Below are positions 1 to 10,933 of a stretch of DNA of 25,763 bases, in pieces. The stretch spans positions 1-25,763 of the forward strand of contig JAIXMF010000185.1 in assembly GCA_025201365.1 (NCBI GenBank). The letters run 5' to 3'. The notes beneath the pieces were generated by a model. The model was given only the letters and a program-made list of their open reading frames with translations, ran no database searches and was not told where the DNA came from. The DNA comes from Syncephalis plumigaleata. Taxonomy: Eukaryota; Zoopagomycota; Zoopagomycetes; Zoopagales; Piptocephalidaceae. Position numbers and translations under genes: made by a program. How positions within the stretch are numbered: the first letter of the stretch is position 1; each line of letters opens with the position of its first letter.

Positions 1-1471
1 GTTAAGAAACAGTATTCGAAATGATACAGTATTATGGCAAGCACTATATCATAGGGATTTCCTATCAGGAGCATATTACGTAAAGAAATGGATTTCGTAT
101 TATGGTGTGTACGCACGGATGTCAACAATCCATGTACATCGGATAAACGAGCCGATCTACTAGAGAATGTGGACTGGTACAACACATATCGTCGACGAGT
201 GAGCACCGAGAATAATTGGCGATATGGACGATGCAATACCACACATATCGATATGAAAGCTGTCATGAATGGAGTATGGTACCGCAGAGATGTTAAGATA
301 ATCGTATGTTTATTACGCGGAGAAATCTCTTAGGCAAAGCGCCAGACCGTAATTATACTTAGAATATTTGCCACATTCAAATCTTCGATCAAGCAACCGT
401 GTTGTGTATAACAGCACATTCTCCACATCGCTAAACGTTCTTTCGCTGGATAGCGGTAATGAAACCAAATATCGTTATGTCCTGGGTGACCATTACATAG
501 CTGCATATCGTATGCCGAGCAAAAAGAATTCCAATTATAATGTAAAAATACTTACTCGCAAACATGGTAGTGTTTTTACTACATTCGATATTCCAGTACA
601 ATATCGAGTGAAGACAATCCAGAGGAACTGGGTATTACTAGTGAACACAGCACATGTGTTAGTCAATTATACGCGAGTTTATAAAGGTAGGCATAGTAAT
701 TATACAACGATGCAACATAAGTAGTACTAATCATCAATACATTCAGCCAATGTAATGGTATTCGATATAGATAATAATACCATGTGTCCAGGAAGCATTG
801 ATGGTACGTGTCATGCAACATGTTTCTACAAAAAACCAGCAATACAGCAATAGTATACATGGCAAAAGTGTTGAAGATGATGAGACAGGGCGTATTGAAT
901 GGGCATTACATCAGTTCTCGAGCAATAATCCTGTTGTACAATTGCGAAGTGGCTGGTTTCAACTACCTGAGAGGATAGAGAATGCGGGGCTAGTGACGTA
1001 TAATTCATACGATTCGCACGTAATCATCAAATTACGTGATAATCCTAATTATGATCCATACATAATGCATAGTGTAGCATCCAATGGTCAAAGCCATACT
1101 CCACGTAATTGCTATACTATATCTAAGCAGCATATGCCTATTCCATTATTAAGGGCTGGATGCGAATATTTAACATTTAATTCTGATCCAGCAAAAATAT
1201 GGACAGACTTATCCTACAATGACGATCAAGTATTGCAAATACCAGATACAATTTTCATTAGAAATATCATTGGAGATCTCTATGTTTTATTACAAAGGAT
1301 TTTGATCATATAGAAAGTCGATTGCTTGTAGACATCAGTACAAAAGAAATAATACGTACATTGAAAGCACCTAACATTGGTGAGCATTTGGAAATTGATG
1401 CCATGGTTGGTACGATATATGATCCGTTTTCTATTCATCAGCTATTAATACAAGAATATGGTGAACTATAA
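1..1471 (+). pseudogene. Decayed F-box-type protein gene, 5' end outside window
   Basis: No single frame stays open, but protein-like segments follow one another on the plus strand. Frame 2 from base 2 reads a post-F-box-like stretch with the motif DTVLWQALYHRDF. Frame 1 (about 88-333) continues with WYNTYRRR and NWRYGR, typical of the linker after fungal F-boxes. Frame 2 resumes at about 353-721, and a segment at 737-850 contains VMVFDIDNN. Frame 0 (798-1313) and then frame 2 (1274-1471) finish with a tail ending at TAA 1469-1471. At least three frame changes and several in-frame stops (for example TAG 722-724 and TAA 728-730) separate them. No GT-AG introns were found that would bridge all the breaks. 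An F-box adaptor would recruit SCF ubiquitin-ligase targets, but this copy looks non-functional. Assembly error is the alternative. The family call is from motif feel only. Confidence 0.5.
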
Positions 1472-2209
1472 CAAGCATCAATAAATCATACTATAGTAGT
1501 TGATAAGAGCAGTGTTTATACATCATTAAACCACAGGACATGCTAATACTTTCTATAGACTAGATGGTTAATTGAGTAAATCAACTATAGCAGCAATTGA
1601 GACATCAAGCTGTAAAAACTGATGAATGCTTCTCAATGCATAGAGGATGTTGCTCGATAGCACATGTACTACGGCATCATTTCATTCTGCTTGATTGAAG
1701 CTTGCTATCTGAATCATCTCGAATGTCATTATAACAATGCACTGAATAAAACAAACATCCATGTTGTCCTTTACTAAATGTTCCTGTCAATTCATGATAG
1801 CTTGTTAAACTCATTGTAATAGATGATATCACGATCATTAACATCTCCTCAACTGCTAGGATCATGACAACTACTTAATAATAATAGCAATGCGATAATA
1901 ATGTTAACTGTTGTGCAAGATTATTAATAATAATAGAAACACGTCTATTGTGTTTTGTGTGGCGTGGTTCATCCCAATTGGTTGGTGTGACCACCTTTCC
2001 TCTCTTGTTTCGCATACCACCACCACCATCAAGCATCCAATCTCTCTCTTACATACACTATTACTATCAACGCGCTACCACTACTCGTTTACTCTGCACT
2101 CATACTTTATTTCTTGTTTAGTTTCATAGTGGAAACTAACAGTCTTGATCATAATCTACCTTTGTTCTTTGCATAGGTCGGTTGATATACTTCGCGGTAT
2201 ACGCGAACA
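1472..2209. other. Intergenic region and hrd3 upstream region
   Basis: No convincing gene was seen. The segment is AT-rich, with a pyrimidine-rich stretch at about 1995-2125. A good 3' splice-site-like string (TTTGTTCTTTGCATAG, ending at 2176) lies 33 nt before the hrd3 start and follows an ACTAAC branch-like motif, so a short intron in the 5' untranslated region is possible. No clear donor was picked. Promoter elements of hrd3 should lie here. Confidence 0.5.
2191..2207 (+). promoter_or_regulatory. Inverted repeat ending 2 nt before the hrd3 start codon
   Basis: TTCGCG (2191-2196) and CGCGAA (2202-2207) are perfect 6-bp arms around GTATA, followed by CA and the ATG at 2210. In the mRNA it could fold as a small GC-rich hairpin abutting the start codon, or in DNA it could bind a dimeric factor. 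Function is inference. Confidence 0.4.
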
Positions 2210-5200
2210 ATGTATCGGTGGCGAGTCATAACACCAGTGCTCCTGGGTAAGTGAACTTGTAATCCTTCATATGAGATTGGAATTAATGAGTTATATATGC
2301 ATATATGTAGCAGCAATCTGGTTGACATTAAGCATTACTGTCTTGGCCGAACCGTCTAAAGAGGATGTGATTGTGGAAACGAAAGGGACAGCCACACAGG
2401 TGGTGACATCCGATACGACACCTATAGATAATAGCAATGCAGAAGTGAATGACGTGGTGTTCGAGTCCAATAAACAGAAGAACGATGGTATCGTAGTATT
2501 GGAATTGGATTTGGAAGATGCGGACATGAAGGAATTGTCAGGAAAAACATCGACGTCAAACCCGTCTGTAGTGACATCATCGCCTGGTGATGGTAAGTAG
2601 AATGTGCAAGCAATAGACAGGCAGGATATAGCATGATATATCATTGATACTAATCGTATTGTAGATTTGTATCGAAAAGCACTCGATCTACTCGAACCAA
2701 TTCCAGTTCGACCGGAAGTCTCTATCCCAATGCATCGTCGTCGACGTGGTAATAACTCGGGTGTATCCGGTCTACCGCAACAATTAGAGACGATATGGCG
2801 ATCAATTACGAATGGCATATTTAGATTCATGTACTTCTTTAGCGATGAAGTAAAACCATCGAATACTGAAGGAACGAAAGGGGATCAGGTGAATTACGGT
2901 CGTACACCGGAACGACGCCAAATACCGCAGGTGGAAGATGCGATTAAACTGTTGGACGAAGCTAGTTCACGCTATAATCATGCTGACTCGCTATTCTTAC
3001 TGGGAGAGTTATACTTCGTAAGTAGCTGCTATACCTTGTATGGAATAGGACAGGCTGATACTGATGAGTAATGAATAGCACGGGCTTTATGCGAAACAGC
3101 GTGACTTTACACAGGCACTCGTTTATTACAAGCAACTTGCCGACATTAATGGTAATGCCACTGCACAACAACGAACCGGCTTCATTTATTCACTTGGACT
3201 GGGAAAGACAGTGCAAGATGCACGCAAGGTAAGGAAACAAGACGTGTACATGAGTGTAAATAATGCAACACGTACTAATGCTACAATGATAATATGATCA
3301 GTCGCTGTTGTATACGACATTTGCGGGAATTAGCGGTGACACGGTAGCTGAAATGACCCTTGGCTATCGTTACTTGCACGGTATCGGTGTACCAAAGAGT
3401 TGCGAGGAATCCGTGTTCTATTATCAACGTGTAGCAGATAAAGGTAAGCTACTATACGATGCCTAGTATTTAGATATACATACACATCTATTGTTATTAA
3501 TATGTTGATGATAGCTATCGAGTATTTTGAATCTGGTCCACCGGGTGGTCGTCGATTACCCCGGATACGTATGCGACTAGCGGATGAGGAAGGCGGTGTA
3601 TTTGGTATTAAATCAACGAGTCAAACGGCCAATGGTGTTGAACTAGACGAAGTGCTCGAGTATTATCGATTGGCTGCCGAGAAGGGTGATCTACAAGCGA
3701 AGGTAAGTTCATCATACGAACATGCAGTGTACTTGTAACTGCCTATGTACTGACTATCTCGATTAGCTACTATTGGGACAGCTATATCATCGAGGCAGTA
3801 ATCGTATTAAACAAGACTTCCGCCGTGCCAAACGCTACTACCAATCAGTGGCATTGCATGTCTATTCGAGTAATGGCAAGCAGAAGCGTACCAAGAATGT
3901 CGATGAACATGTAGCATTTCTGGCGGCACAAGCAGCCGGACTTATCGGTGAGATGTACTGGCGTGGTGAAGGAGTGAAGGCCAACAACTTGATCGCTCTA
4001 CGATGGTTTAAACACGCCATTGAATATGTAAGACGATGACTGCGATGAGATATACATCAATGATAGGCGTACTAACTCGTAGAATGATCTATAGGATGAT
4101 CCGATAGCATTCAATGCACTAGGTGTCATGTATCGTGATGGTACTGTAGTAAAAAAGGTAAGCTATTACTAAACTGAATCATGATAACAATAACAATAAC
4201 ATTGATATGGTATTAGGATATTACATTGGCTATCAAATATTTCAAAAAAGCAGCCAGTGGTGGCAATGATGAAGCACAAGTGAATCTAGGCAAGATTATG
4301 TTTGGTAATGAATGATATGGTATAATATAATATAAACATTGATACTAATGAATGATATAGCTAGGAAATCATATAGCGAGGCTAGATATTTCTTTAATGA
4401 AGCGGCTAATCGTGGCAACATTCTTGGTCAATACTATCTCGCTGATATGCACTGGGAAGCACTCGGTACATCCTATTCATGTCCATTAGCAGTAGCAGTA
4501 AGTAATTTGATTATTATTATTAGCGCTATGGATCTAATCATAATGCTATCGTGATGACTATAGTACTATAAGATAGTAGCAGAGAAAGGAGATTGGCAGT
4601 ATTCGCCTATTCCAGCAGGATATCAAGCGTATAAGCGTGGTGACTATGAGACAGCCTTGCTAGTCTATTTACAGGCAGCAGAAATGGGCTATGAAGTGGC
4701 TCAAACGAATGCGGCCTGGCTACTCGATAAGCGTAAGTAGATACAATGAATGAATAGATAATAGCGAGGTAATAATAACACGATCATGTCTCTGTAATGC
4801 GTCATTATCAATAGAACGACATGGTCAACTGGAGATGACACCCACCTATGAACAAGTCGCGCTATCCCAATGGATGCGTGCAGCGAATCAAGGCAGTACG
4901 GATGCACGCGTTAAATCTGGCGATTACTACTATAAGGGCATTGGTACACCGCAGGATGCTAAACAAGCGGCCAAATGTTATCACTCGGTGGCACGCAATG
5001 ATATTAGCGATCTAGCCATGTGGAATCTAGGCTGGATGCACGAGCATGGTGTTGGTGTAAATAAGGTAAATAGCTAGAATACTTGATATTGTTAGCTAAT
5101 ATAATACTATATATATATCATATTATAGGACTTTTATCTAGCACGTCGTTGGTACATGCGTGCATTAGAGATCAATCCTAATGCTTACTTCCCGGTATTG

Positions 5201-6232
5201 GCATCTATCGTAAAGTTATACGTACACTGGACGTGGAACTGGATTACTCGACTAGAGTTCCTAGGTAAATTCTCGCTGTCTTCCTCCTCGTCTTCTTCGT
5301 CTTCCTCTTCACATAAAGGAGGCAAGTCATTGCATAAGGATGGTAAAACATCAAGTGGCCGAGGTGCACCGGGAGGAGCAACAGGAATGCTCGATGATGA
5401 AGATGAAGCCGAATTCATGGACGATATGGACTACGAAGACGATGACATATTCTCGGAGAAATTAGCTTGGGAGGAACCAGAAGATTTGGTCAACATTGAA
5501 GATGAACTCATTAACGGATGGGATTGGCGACGAGGAGGAGCAGACTCATCTCGTAGTAATAGCGATGAAGATGAACATGATGATTATAGTGGCGGTGCAG
5601 ATGATGGATTCCGAACACGCGATGCTACACGACGTGCACGTAAACTGATCGATCAGACTAGTTACGAAGACGATGAAGATAGCTGGATTGACAATCTAGT
5701 GATTATTGCCATGTGTATCCTTGTAGGCTGGATGGTCTATGTACGACAATTCCGTATGGATGTAGGCAATAATGCAGAAAGAGAAAGAGAAAGAGGAGGA
5801 GGAGGAGGAGCAGCAGGTAATCGTCGAGCATTTCCAATGATGCCGGTAGCTGATCAAAGACCAAACAACGATAATAACAACAATGAAGATGAAGTAAATG
5901 GACAGACATCAGCTAGAGATACACAATCTATTCGACAATCATATACGAATAATCAGCATCAAAATGAACACTTGTCCACTAGGCGTACATCAACTGCTGT
6001 ACCCTCTTCTTCATCGACACTATCCACGGATATTGATGAAGCGAATGAATCGTCATCTCATAATACAGATACTGATTCTATAGCAGGGGAATCACATCAA
6101 TCTCACTATAGTAGAAGTGGTAATGCGATCAATCCGTCAGAAGAAACTAGTACAGCATTACCATCAACATCGAGATCTCATAAAGAAGAAGCAACAGCAG
6201 CAGAGGATAATGAAACACAAGGCACGTTATAG
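2210..6232 (+). CDS. hrd3: Hrd3/SEL1L-like ERAD adaptor, Sel1-repeat membrane protein
   Basis: Thirteen exons: 2210-2246, 2311-2592, 2665-3017, 3079-3228, 3302-3443, 3515-3702, 3767-4027, 4095-4157, 4217-4304, 4361-4497, 4564-4732, 4815-5065, 5129-6232. They sum to 3225 nt (1074 aa). Joining exon 1 to exon 2 makes a classic signal peptide (residues 1-25, ending SITVLA), which fixes the start. The lumenal part carries many Sel1/TPR-like repeats (for example LGYRYLHGIGVP, GEMYWRGEGV, GDYYYKGIGTPQD). A Ser tract (about 756-770) and very acidic stretches precede a single membrane segment (about 897-912). Known Hrd3/SEL1L proteins sit in the ER membrane, partner the Hrd1 ubiquitin ligase and present misfolded glycoproteins. 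At 1074 aa it is longer than yeast Hrd3 (about 830) because of a roughly 160-residue low-complexity cytosolic tail. The family call is firm; exact substrates are unknown. Confidence 0.9.
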
Positions 6233-7338
6233 TTGTATATCGTTACTTTGTAATAGATACACAACACAATGATTCATTTCCTTTCCCTTTATTGATTTGT
6301 CATAGTAAAGCAGCTACTTGGCATTGCTTCCGTTCCTATAGTTGATGATACATCAATGGATGTAGTAATACGAGAAATAAAATGCATATATTCATTATCA
6401 TACTCCTATCATGTATTAGTCAATGTCAATACAGCTTAGTATTGTTGACTACTAGCAATTAATTAATCTAGGAGACTGATGCATATTAATGCACGGATAT
6501 ATCCATTGGTTAAGGCTAGGAGACAAATAAAAGGAAGAAGGAGTAGGGGTAATGCACTACTACTGCTACTACTGCTGCTACTATTACTGTTTGTGATTTA
6601 CGCATTTGACTTGACGGAGGTTTATTTGTTGTTTATACGATATCCGTAACTACTAGAGATGGATTGCCAATAAACAGTTCCATTCGTTATACATTTACTT
6701 ACATGCATGCTAGTACATCTACTAAGCATAACAACAACATCTCCTATATTATTCATCATCCATTCAATGTACGACAACCGAATGATCTCTCCCTAAATAT
6801 TTGTTATAATGAATAATAAAGTAATAACAAATGCATTGATTACTAAATAACTGGTAAATGAATCGGATGACTGTCAATGAACAGTGTATCTGTTTATTTG
6901 TCTACGTATACATGTATATACATATACATATGTGTGTGTGTATGTATGTATTCCCCTGCAGTTATCCATTATTCCTATTGATGAATGTCTTTCTTCATTG
7001 ACAAGTAATCAATGGTTGCATTATGGTTACGCAAATCCAAATGGATAAACCGTAATGCTTATATAGAATACAGCTCTGATATTCACTCAATAGTGATTGT
7101 ATTGAATGGGATGCACTACAGAAAGCCAATTCATCATATTCTTGGAATACGAGTTCCATCATCTACCACTTGAATGAGAGACATGGCATTGTTTTATCTG
7201 TCCTATTGGATGTCAACAGCTTGGCACACATCCATGCATGTCAGTTGTACAGCAAGAAAGAATGAGAACATGCACGCATGTGTGTGCGTCTGTTTCTAGA
7301 AAGTATAGCTTGTGCAGCCATTCAAGAAAAAAAAGACG
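6233..7338. other. hrd3 3' flank and intergenic DNA
   Basis: No gene is supported. It holds the probable hrd3 3' end (an AATAAA-like string near 6375), a CTA/CTG-type triplet run near 6557-6592 and a short TG/TATG microsatellite near 6930-6952. No tRNA or rRNA signature was noticed. Confidence 0.5.
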
Positions 7339-7566
7339 ATGTTTACAGCTTTGCTCGCTCTATCTCTCTTCCTCTTTCTCTTTCTCTATCATTCAGATGG
7401 AGACACAGAAGATAGGATGCATGGTCTTGAATGGTATTCGGAATATTTCGGAGATACCGGAATCCACCTATACAAAGCATATGATGATATCTTTGTGATA
7501 GTAGCAATGGCAATGTCAACACAGAACAGGATAAGCCTTAGTCGTCATTCACGTCTTTATTGCTAA
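7339..7566 (+). CDS. Candidate small secreted protein, unrecognised
   Basis: This is a 75-codon ATG-started frame with A at position -3 of the start. It begins with a strongly hydrophobic stretch (MFTALLALSLFLFLFLY) resembling a signal peptide, followed by an acidic, aromatic-rich segment (LEWYSEYFGDTG) and a short basic tail. No family was recognised. The leucine/phenylalanine run is encoded by a CT-repeat of the kind common in this non-coding region, so the hydrophobic start may be chance. No introns or neighbouring exons were identified. Confidence 0.22.
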   Translation: MFTALLALSLFLFLFLYHSDGDTEDRMHGLEWYSEYFGDTGIHLYKAYDDIFVIVAMAMSTQNRISLSRHSRLYC

Positions 7567-9358
7567 TACGATGATGTGATCACTTGATCTACACATTCCT
7601 TCGCTCTATTCGTCGATGGCGTGCACTACGTCTTTTATGATGAATATGACGACAAATAAATGGTCACCATGGCGTTAAAACGTAATATTGCACACCTCAT
7701 ATGGACGAGAATAAGTAATAGCGCTTTTGTTAGACACATTCGCAATAGACAGTTGATTAGTACTGCGTAATTGGTCGTCTCACCATTATACAGATTAGAC
7801 AATCTATTCATTGTTACTATATTTCGATTACTTGTCGGTATCTGTTGGTAGGGTATCCCTTCTTGACAACCATCTATACACCGCTACTGGAATGATAATA
7901 TTATGACCTATTATCAGCGGATGTAGTAGCTAGTGAACAGTAATAGTGTAGCATAGCAAGTAGAATCATCTATACTATACTATACTAAATGGAATAAATG
8001 TAGCTAGTACTCGTTTTTATTAGTTAGCTAGTTTGCCTTGTATGTCTCTCGTCATTTCTGGTGTGTTACGGCTCATCATTCGATTTATTATTTACATTGC
8101 TGTTTCTACATGCGTATCACTCTCTCGTTCTCTCTCGTTCTCGTTCTCTCTCTCTCCGTAAATGGGTGTGTCCATGAGTGAGAACGCCTTTTCCCAATTA
8201 CAAAGTGATCCCCCTTTTCCTCTCCCTTTTTTCCTACCCGCCAGCCATTCGTGTCACCTTGATCATCTGAGTAAAGATGATCAAATCTGACTCTCGTTTT
8301 AAATAGTCCTCTCTCTTTTGGTTTTCTCCATTATTTGTTCCTTGTTCGCTTCCGTTCTCCAAATCTTAATACATTTAGCACTTGCCACTATAGTAGCTAT
8401 CGTTACTACCCTACTCTCTATTGCTCTCTCTATTGCTCTCGTTCACACGTTCATATATAAATACAGCGTATTTATCGTAGACTACGGTCTTGTGCTATTC
8501 CACTCATCAACTAGTTAGCTACCTTTCTCTTTTCCTCTCTCTCTCTCTCTCTGAGGTTCGCTTGTATTCCAAGCTGCGTAAGTTGCACTCCTCAGTCTTT
8601 ATCTCTCTCGTAATCGACTCTACTACGCATTTGCGATTCGATATGGCTTGCTAAACATACCTTAGAGTTGTTTAGCTAGTCATCTTGTTTCCTTGTTTCC
8701 GCTCTCGCTTTATAAACGCCTCTCGTTTGTGTGTGTGTGTTTCTGCGATTATATTTGACTTGTTTTCATTTCTTCTTTGAACAATTCGAGTTATATCGTT
8801 TGCATAAAAAACGTTGTCTACCATCATTATTAGTCAGCCTCATGACAAACTCTTATCCTCCTTTCTCTATAGCATACATCATCAAAATGCACCACCGTTT
8901 GCCGCCTCTACGTTGAATGCTGCTGCTGCTGCCATCTTGTGTGACACATACTTTTCTGAGTCAACGCTTACTATAATTGAATCTTTTAGTGTAATAATCT
9001 TACTTTTCTTACATTGACCACGTCAGTCCTGCGTTTCCCGCTTGCTATATTACCTGCTGCTAGTAGCACTGCATTTACTTTAAACTTCGCTTCATCTTTA
9101 TCGTCTCGCACTTTTATACTCGTCGCACATCATTCTATTCTACGACAATCAACCTACTCTACACTGCACTGATTGCAGCTATATCCATATCCATAAGGAA
9201 TAACAAGACATTTATACCAACACATACCATTGATTAAGAAGGGATTAAAAAAGAAAAGATATATATAACGACATTGTCGCTATCCTTAGACATATCCACT
9301 CTTTATTATTACTATCGCTATTACTATTACTATTCAGCAATCTATATCCACCGTTAAA
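7567..9358. other. Intergenic DNA and long pyrimidine-rich leader of the SERTA-like gene
   Basis: There is no supported gene. From about 8040 onward the plus strand is rich in CT runs (TCTCTC tracts near 8121-8155 and 8538-8552). Such CT-rich DNA is common in fungal promoters and 5' leaders. Several short open frames here begin at TTG and merely read the pyrimidine tracts. TATATATA-like strings occur at 9260-9266. The transcription start cannot be placed. Confidence 0.45.
8259..8284. repeat. Perfect inverted repeat, 10-bp arms, 6-nt spacer
   Basis: TTGATCATCT (8259-8268) and AGATGATCAA (8275-8284) are exact reverse complements around GAGTAA. The repeat lies about 1.1 kb upstream of the SERTA-like ATG, at the edge of the pyrimidine-rich leader. 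It may be a binding site for a dimeric regulator or an RNA hairpin. No factor is recognised. Confidence 0.5.
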
Positions 9359-10207
9359 ATGGTATCAGTAGCCTCGCACGTTTATAACGCAGTGCGTGAC
9401 TTGTCACTCGACAAGTTACAGGCCATTGCCGTTGCACGCCAAGAACCTGCACTGCGTCGATCGGTCTTGATTGCCAACTTACTTCGACAGCCTGTGGTCA
9501 TCCTGTCCCACACACCCATGATCCATGTAGATGCCGACGGTGACATCTACCTATCCGACACAAGCTCAGCAACAACAACAACAACAACGAGTAACTTCTT
9601 CTTTGACGAGCATGACCCAGTCGTACCGTTGAACTACAAGGAAACATCATCTGCCTCATCTTCCACTTCAAATAACAACATGGAAGTGATGGATAGTCGA
9701 TTGGCCGAAGAGGCTTGGTTCGATGCTTGCTTTGCAGAACTCGATGACGATGACGATGATCTTGTAGATGTGGTCCCTGATGATGATGATGATGTTGCTT
9801 TATTTGACCATGAATCTAGTCTAATTCCATACAATAATGACTCATTACTAGTAAATGACGACGACGACGACGACGACGATATGGTCCTTGATGACGTGGA
9901 TACATCATCTGATAGTCACAACCATCATCGTAATGAGTTTGGATCACCTACTGAAATGCCAGAACTATCCCCTGGCCTCAGTGATTCCGGCTACTGCGAC
10001 ACCGGTTCCGATACAGAAGCTATTACGCCCCCTTCCCTCGGTAAACTAGTGGATACGACAACAATCGATGAAGATGATGATTTGTCATCAAATTGGTGGC
10101 CCATTACTTCTACCATTGAAAAGGACTGCAACGCATCATCCTCATCATCTACATATCGACAACAACAACGTCAACAACACTCGACAGGAGAGATGTATTT
10201 GCTATAG
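9359..10207 (+). CDS. SERTA-domain-like acidic protein, putative transcription regulator
   Basis: Single exon, 282 aa, starting at the first ATG of the frame (AAAATGG context). Residues about 10-44 (core LSLDKLQ and EPALRRSVLIANLLRQ) match the SERTA pattern, in which a hydrophobic helix is followed by EPsLRRSVLI-N-Lr. The rest is low complexity: a Thr run (about 65-71), Ser/Asn stretches and several Asp runs (about 128-175), with the motif EEAWFDACFAEL before the first acidic run and SDSGYCDTGSDTEA later. SERTA proteins in animals are transcriptional co-regulators with acidic activation regions and cell-cycle links; a similar nuclear role here is inference. The Asp and Thr runs come from GAC/GAT and ACA repeats. 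The DIRS element lies 425 bp beyond the stop. Confidence 0.7.
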   Translation: MVSVASHVYNAVRDLSLDKLQAIAVARQEPALRRSVLIANLLRQPVVILSHTPMIHVDADGDIYLSDTSSATTTTTTSNFFFDEHDPVVPLNYKETSSASSSTSNNNMEVMDSRLAEEAWFDACFAELDDDDDDLVDVVPDDDDDVALFDHESSLIPYNNDSLLVNDDDDDDDDMVLDDVDTSSDSHNHHRNEFGSPTEMPELSPGLSDSGYCDTGSDTEAITPPSLGKLVDTTTIDEDDDLSSNWWPITSTIEKDCNASSSSSTYRQQQRQQHSTGEMYLL

Positions 10208-10632
10208 CAACGCTCTCCTATTCAGCCAGTATGTCATCATCATTACCATTGTTGTTGTACGAGTGTGTGCGTCTCTCTTTCTCTTTTGTACGCTGTGTGC
10301 GTGTGTGTGTGATTGTTCGTGTTTGTATGTGCGTGTGTATGTGTTTGTACCAATATCTAACTATAACAGATATGGTCATTCAAAAGCACTCGCTTCATCT
10401 CTGTACCAATTGCGTTTCATTTCCGTAGTTTCTCTTTCTTCATTTCTCTCGTTCGTTTCTCTTTCTCTATTTCATTTCGTATCAGTTATTGCACTTTTTC
10501 ATTGCCATTCATTCCTTCAAAAACAAAAACAACACTTACTACCTTCATCCTCATCACAATCCTATTATATTAATTGTATACTATTCTATTATCATTATTA
10601 TGATAATTAACAATGAATTGAATAGAGTAATT
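10208..10632. other. 3' flank of the SERTA-like gene up to the DIRS insertion
   Basis: Pyrimidine- and TG-rich DNA (a GTGTGTGT-type run near 10290-10340). It is likely the 3' untranslated region of the SERTA-like gene. Overlapping open frames on the plus strand have repeat-driven composition and are not supported as genes. The region ends at the AATT (10629-10632) where the retroelement joins. Confidence 0.5.
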
Positions 10633-10778
10633 ACACTTTAATATGAATAATATTATACATGAATATATATTTTGCTTTTACCCTTTTCTCTTTATTAATA
10701 TCGAACTAAATAAAGTAACTTGGGATTTTCCTCCTATAAATAGTGCCTAATGTGAGCATGTATATTTCTCGCTTATCC
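10633..10778. repeat. Left inverted terminal repeat of the DIRS element (3' end of the element)
   Basis: Bases 10647-10778 are exactly the reverse complement of 14658-14789 (132 of 132 by eye). The outer 14 bases (10633-10646) differ, because the right repeat has about 28 extra bases at its end. The repeat contains TATAAATA (10735-10742) on the plus strand, so it could drive antisense transcription into the element. Confidence 0.92.
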
Positions 10779-10820
10779 GTTCTTCGCGGTCAATTCATGC
10801 TTGCGGAGGGTGTGGTGGGT

Positions 10821-10933
10821 AATATATATTCATGTATAATATTATTCATATTAAAGTGTAATTTTCATCAAATAAATTCTCTAGAAAATTACTTTAATAT
10901 TCATAATATTATACATGAATATATATTTTGCTT
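10821..10933. repeat. Internal complementary region (ICR) of the DIRS element
   Basis: Bases 10821-10859 are the reverse complement of the left end (10633-10671). Bases 10860-10933 are the reverse complement of the right end (14759-14832). The two halves meet at a single AATT (10860-10863), so this segment equals the sequence expected where the two element ends join in a circle. In DIRS models this region templates circularisation during replication. Its edge overlaps the recombinase stop codon by two bases. Confidence 0.9.

Noticed and set aside
1911-2129. Plus-strand 72-aa frame upstream of hrd3
   Set aside because: It starts at TTG and reads pyrimidine-rich leader DNA; composition is not protein-like and no continuation was found.
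8110-8160. CTCTCGTTCTC repeats as a CRISPR-like or structured tandem array
   Set aside because: Short irregular pyrimidine repeats without spacers in a eukaryotic upstream region; ordinary low-complexity DNA.
8318-8518. Hydrophobic 66-aa frame in the SERTA-like leader, looking like a membrane protein
   Set aside because: It starts at TTG and its leucine/isoleucine content follows from CT-rich DNA; no exon context.
10068-10610. 180-aa plus-strand frame overlapping the end of the SERTA-like gene
   Set aside because: Out of frame with the SERTA-like ORF, with repeat-driven Ser/Phe/Val composition typical of the CT/TG-rich 3' flank.
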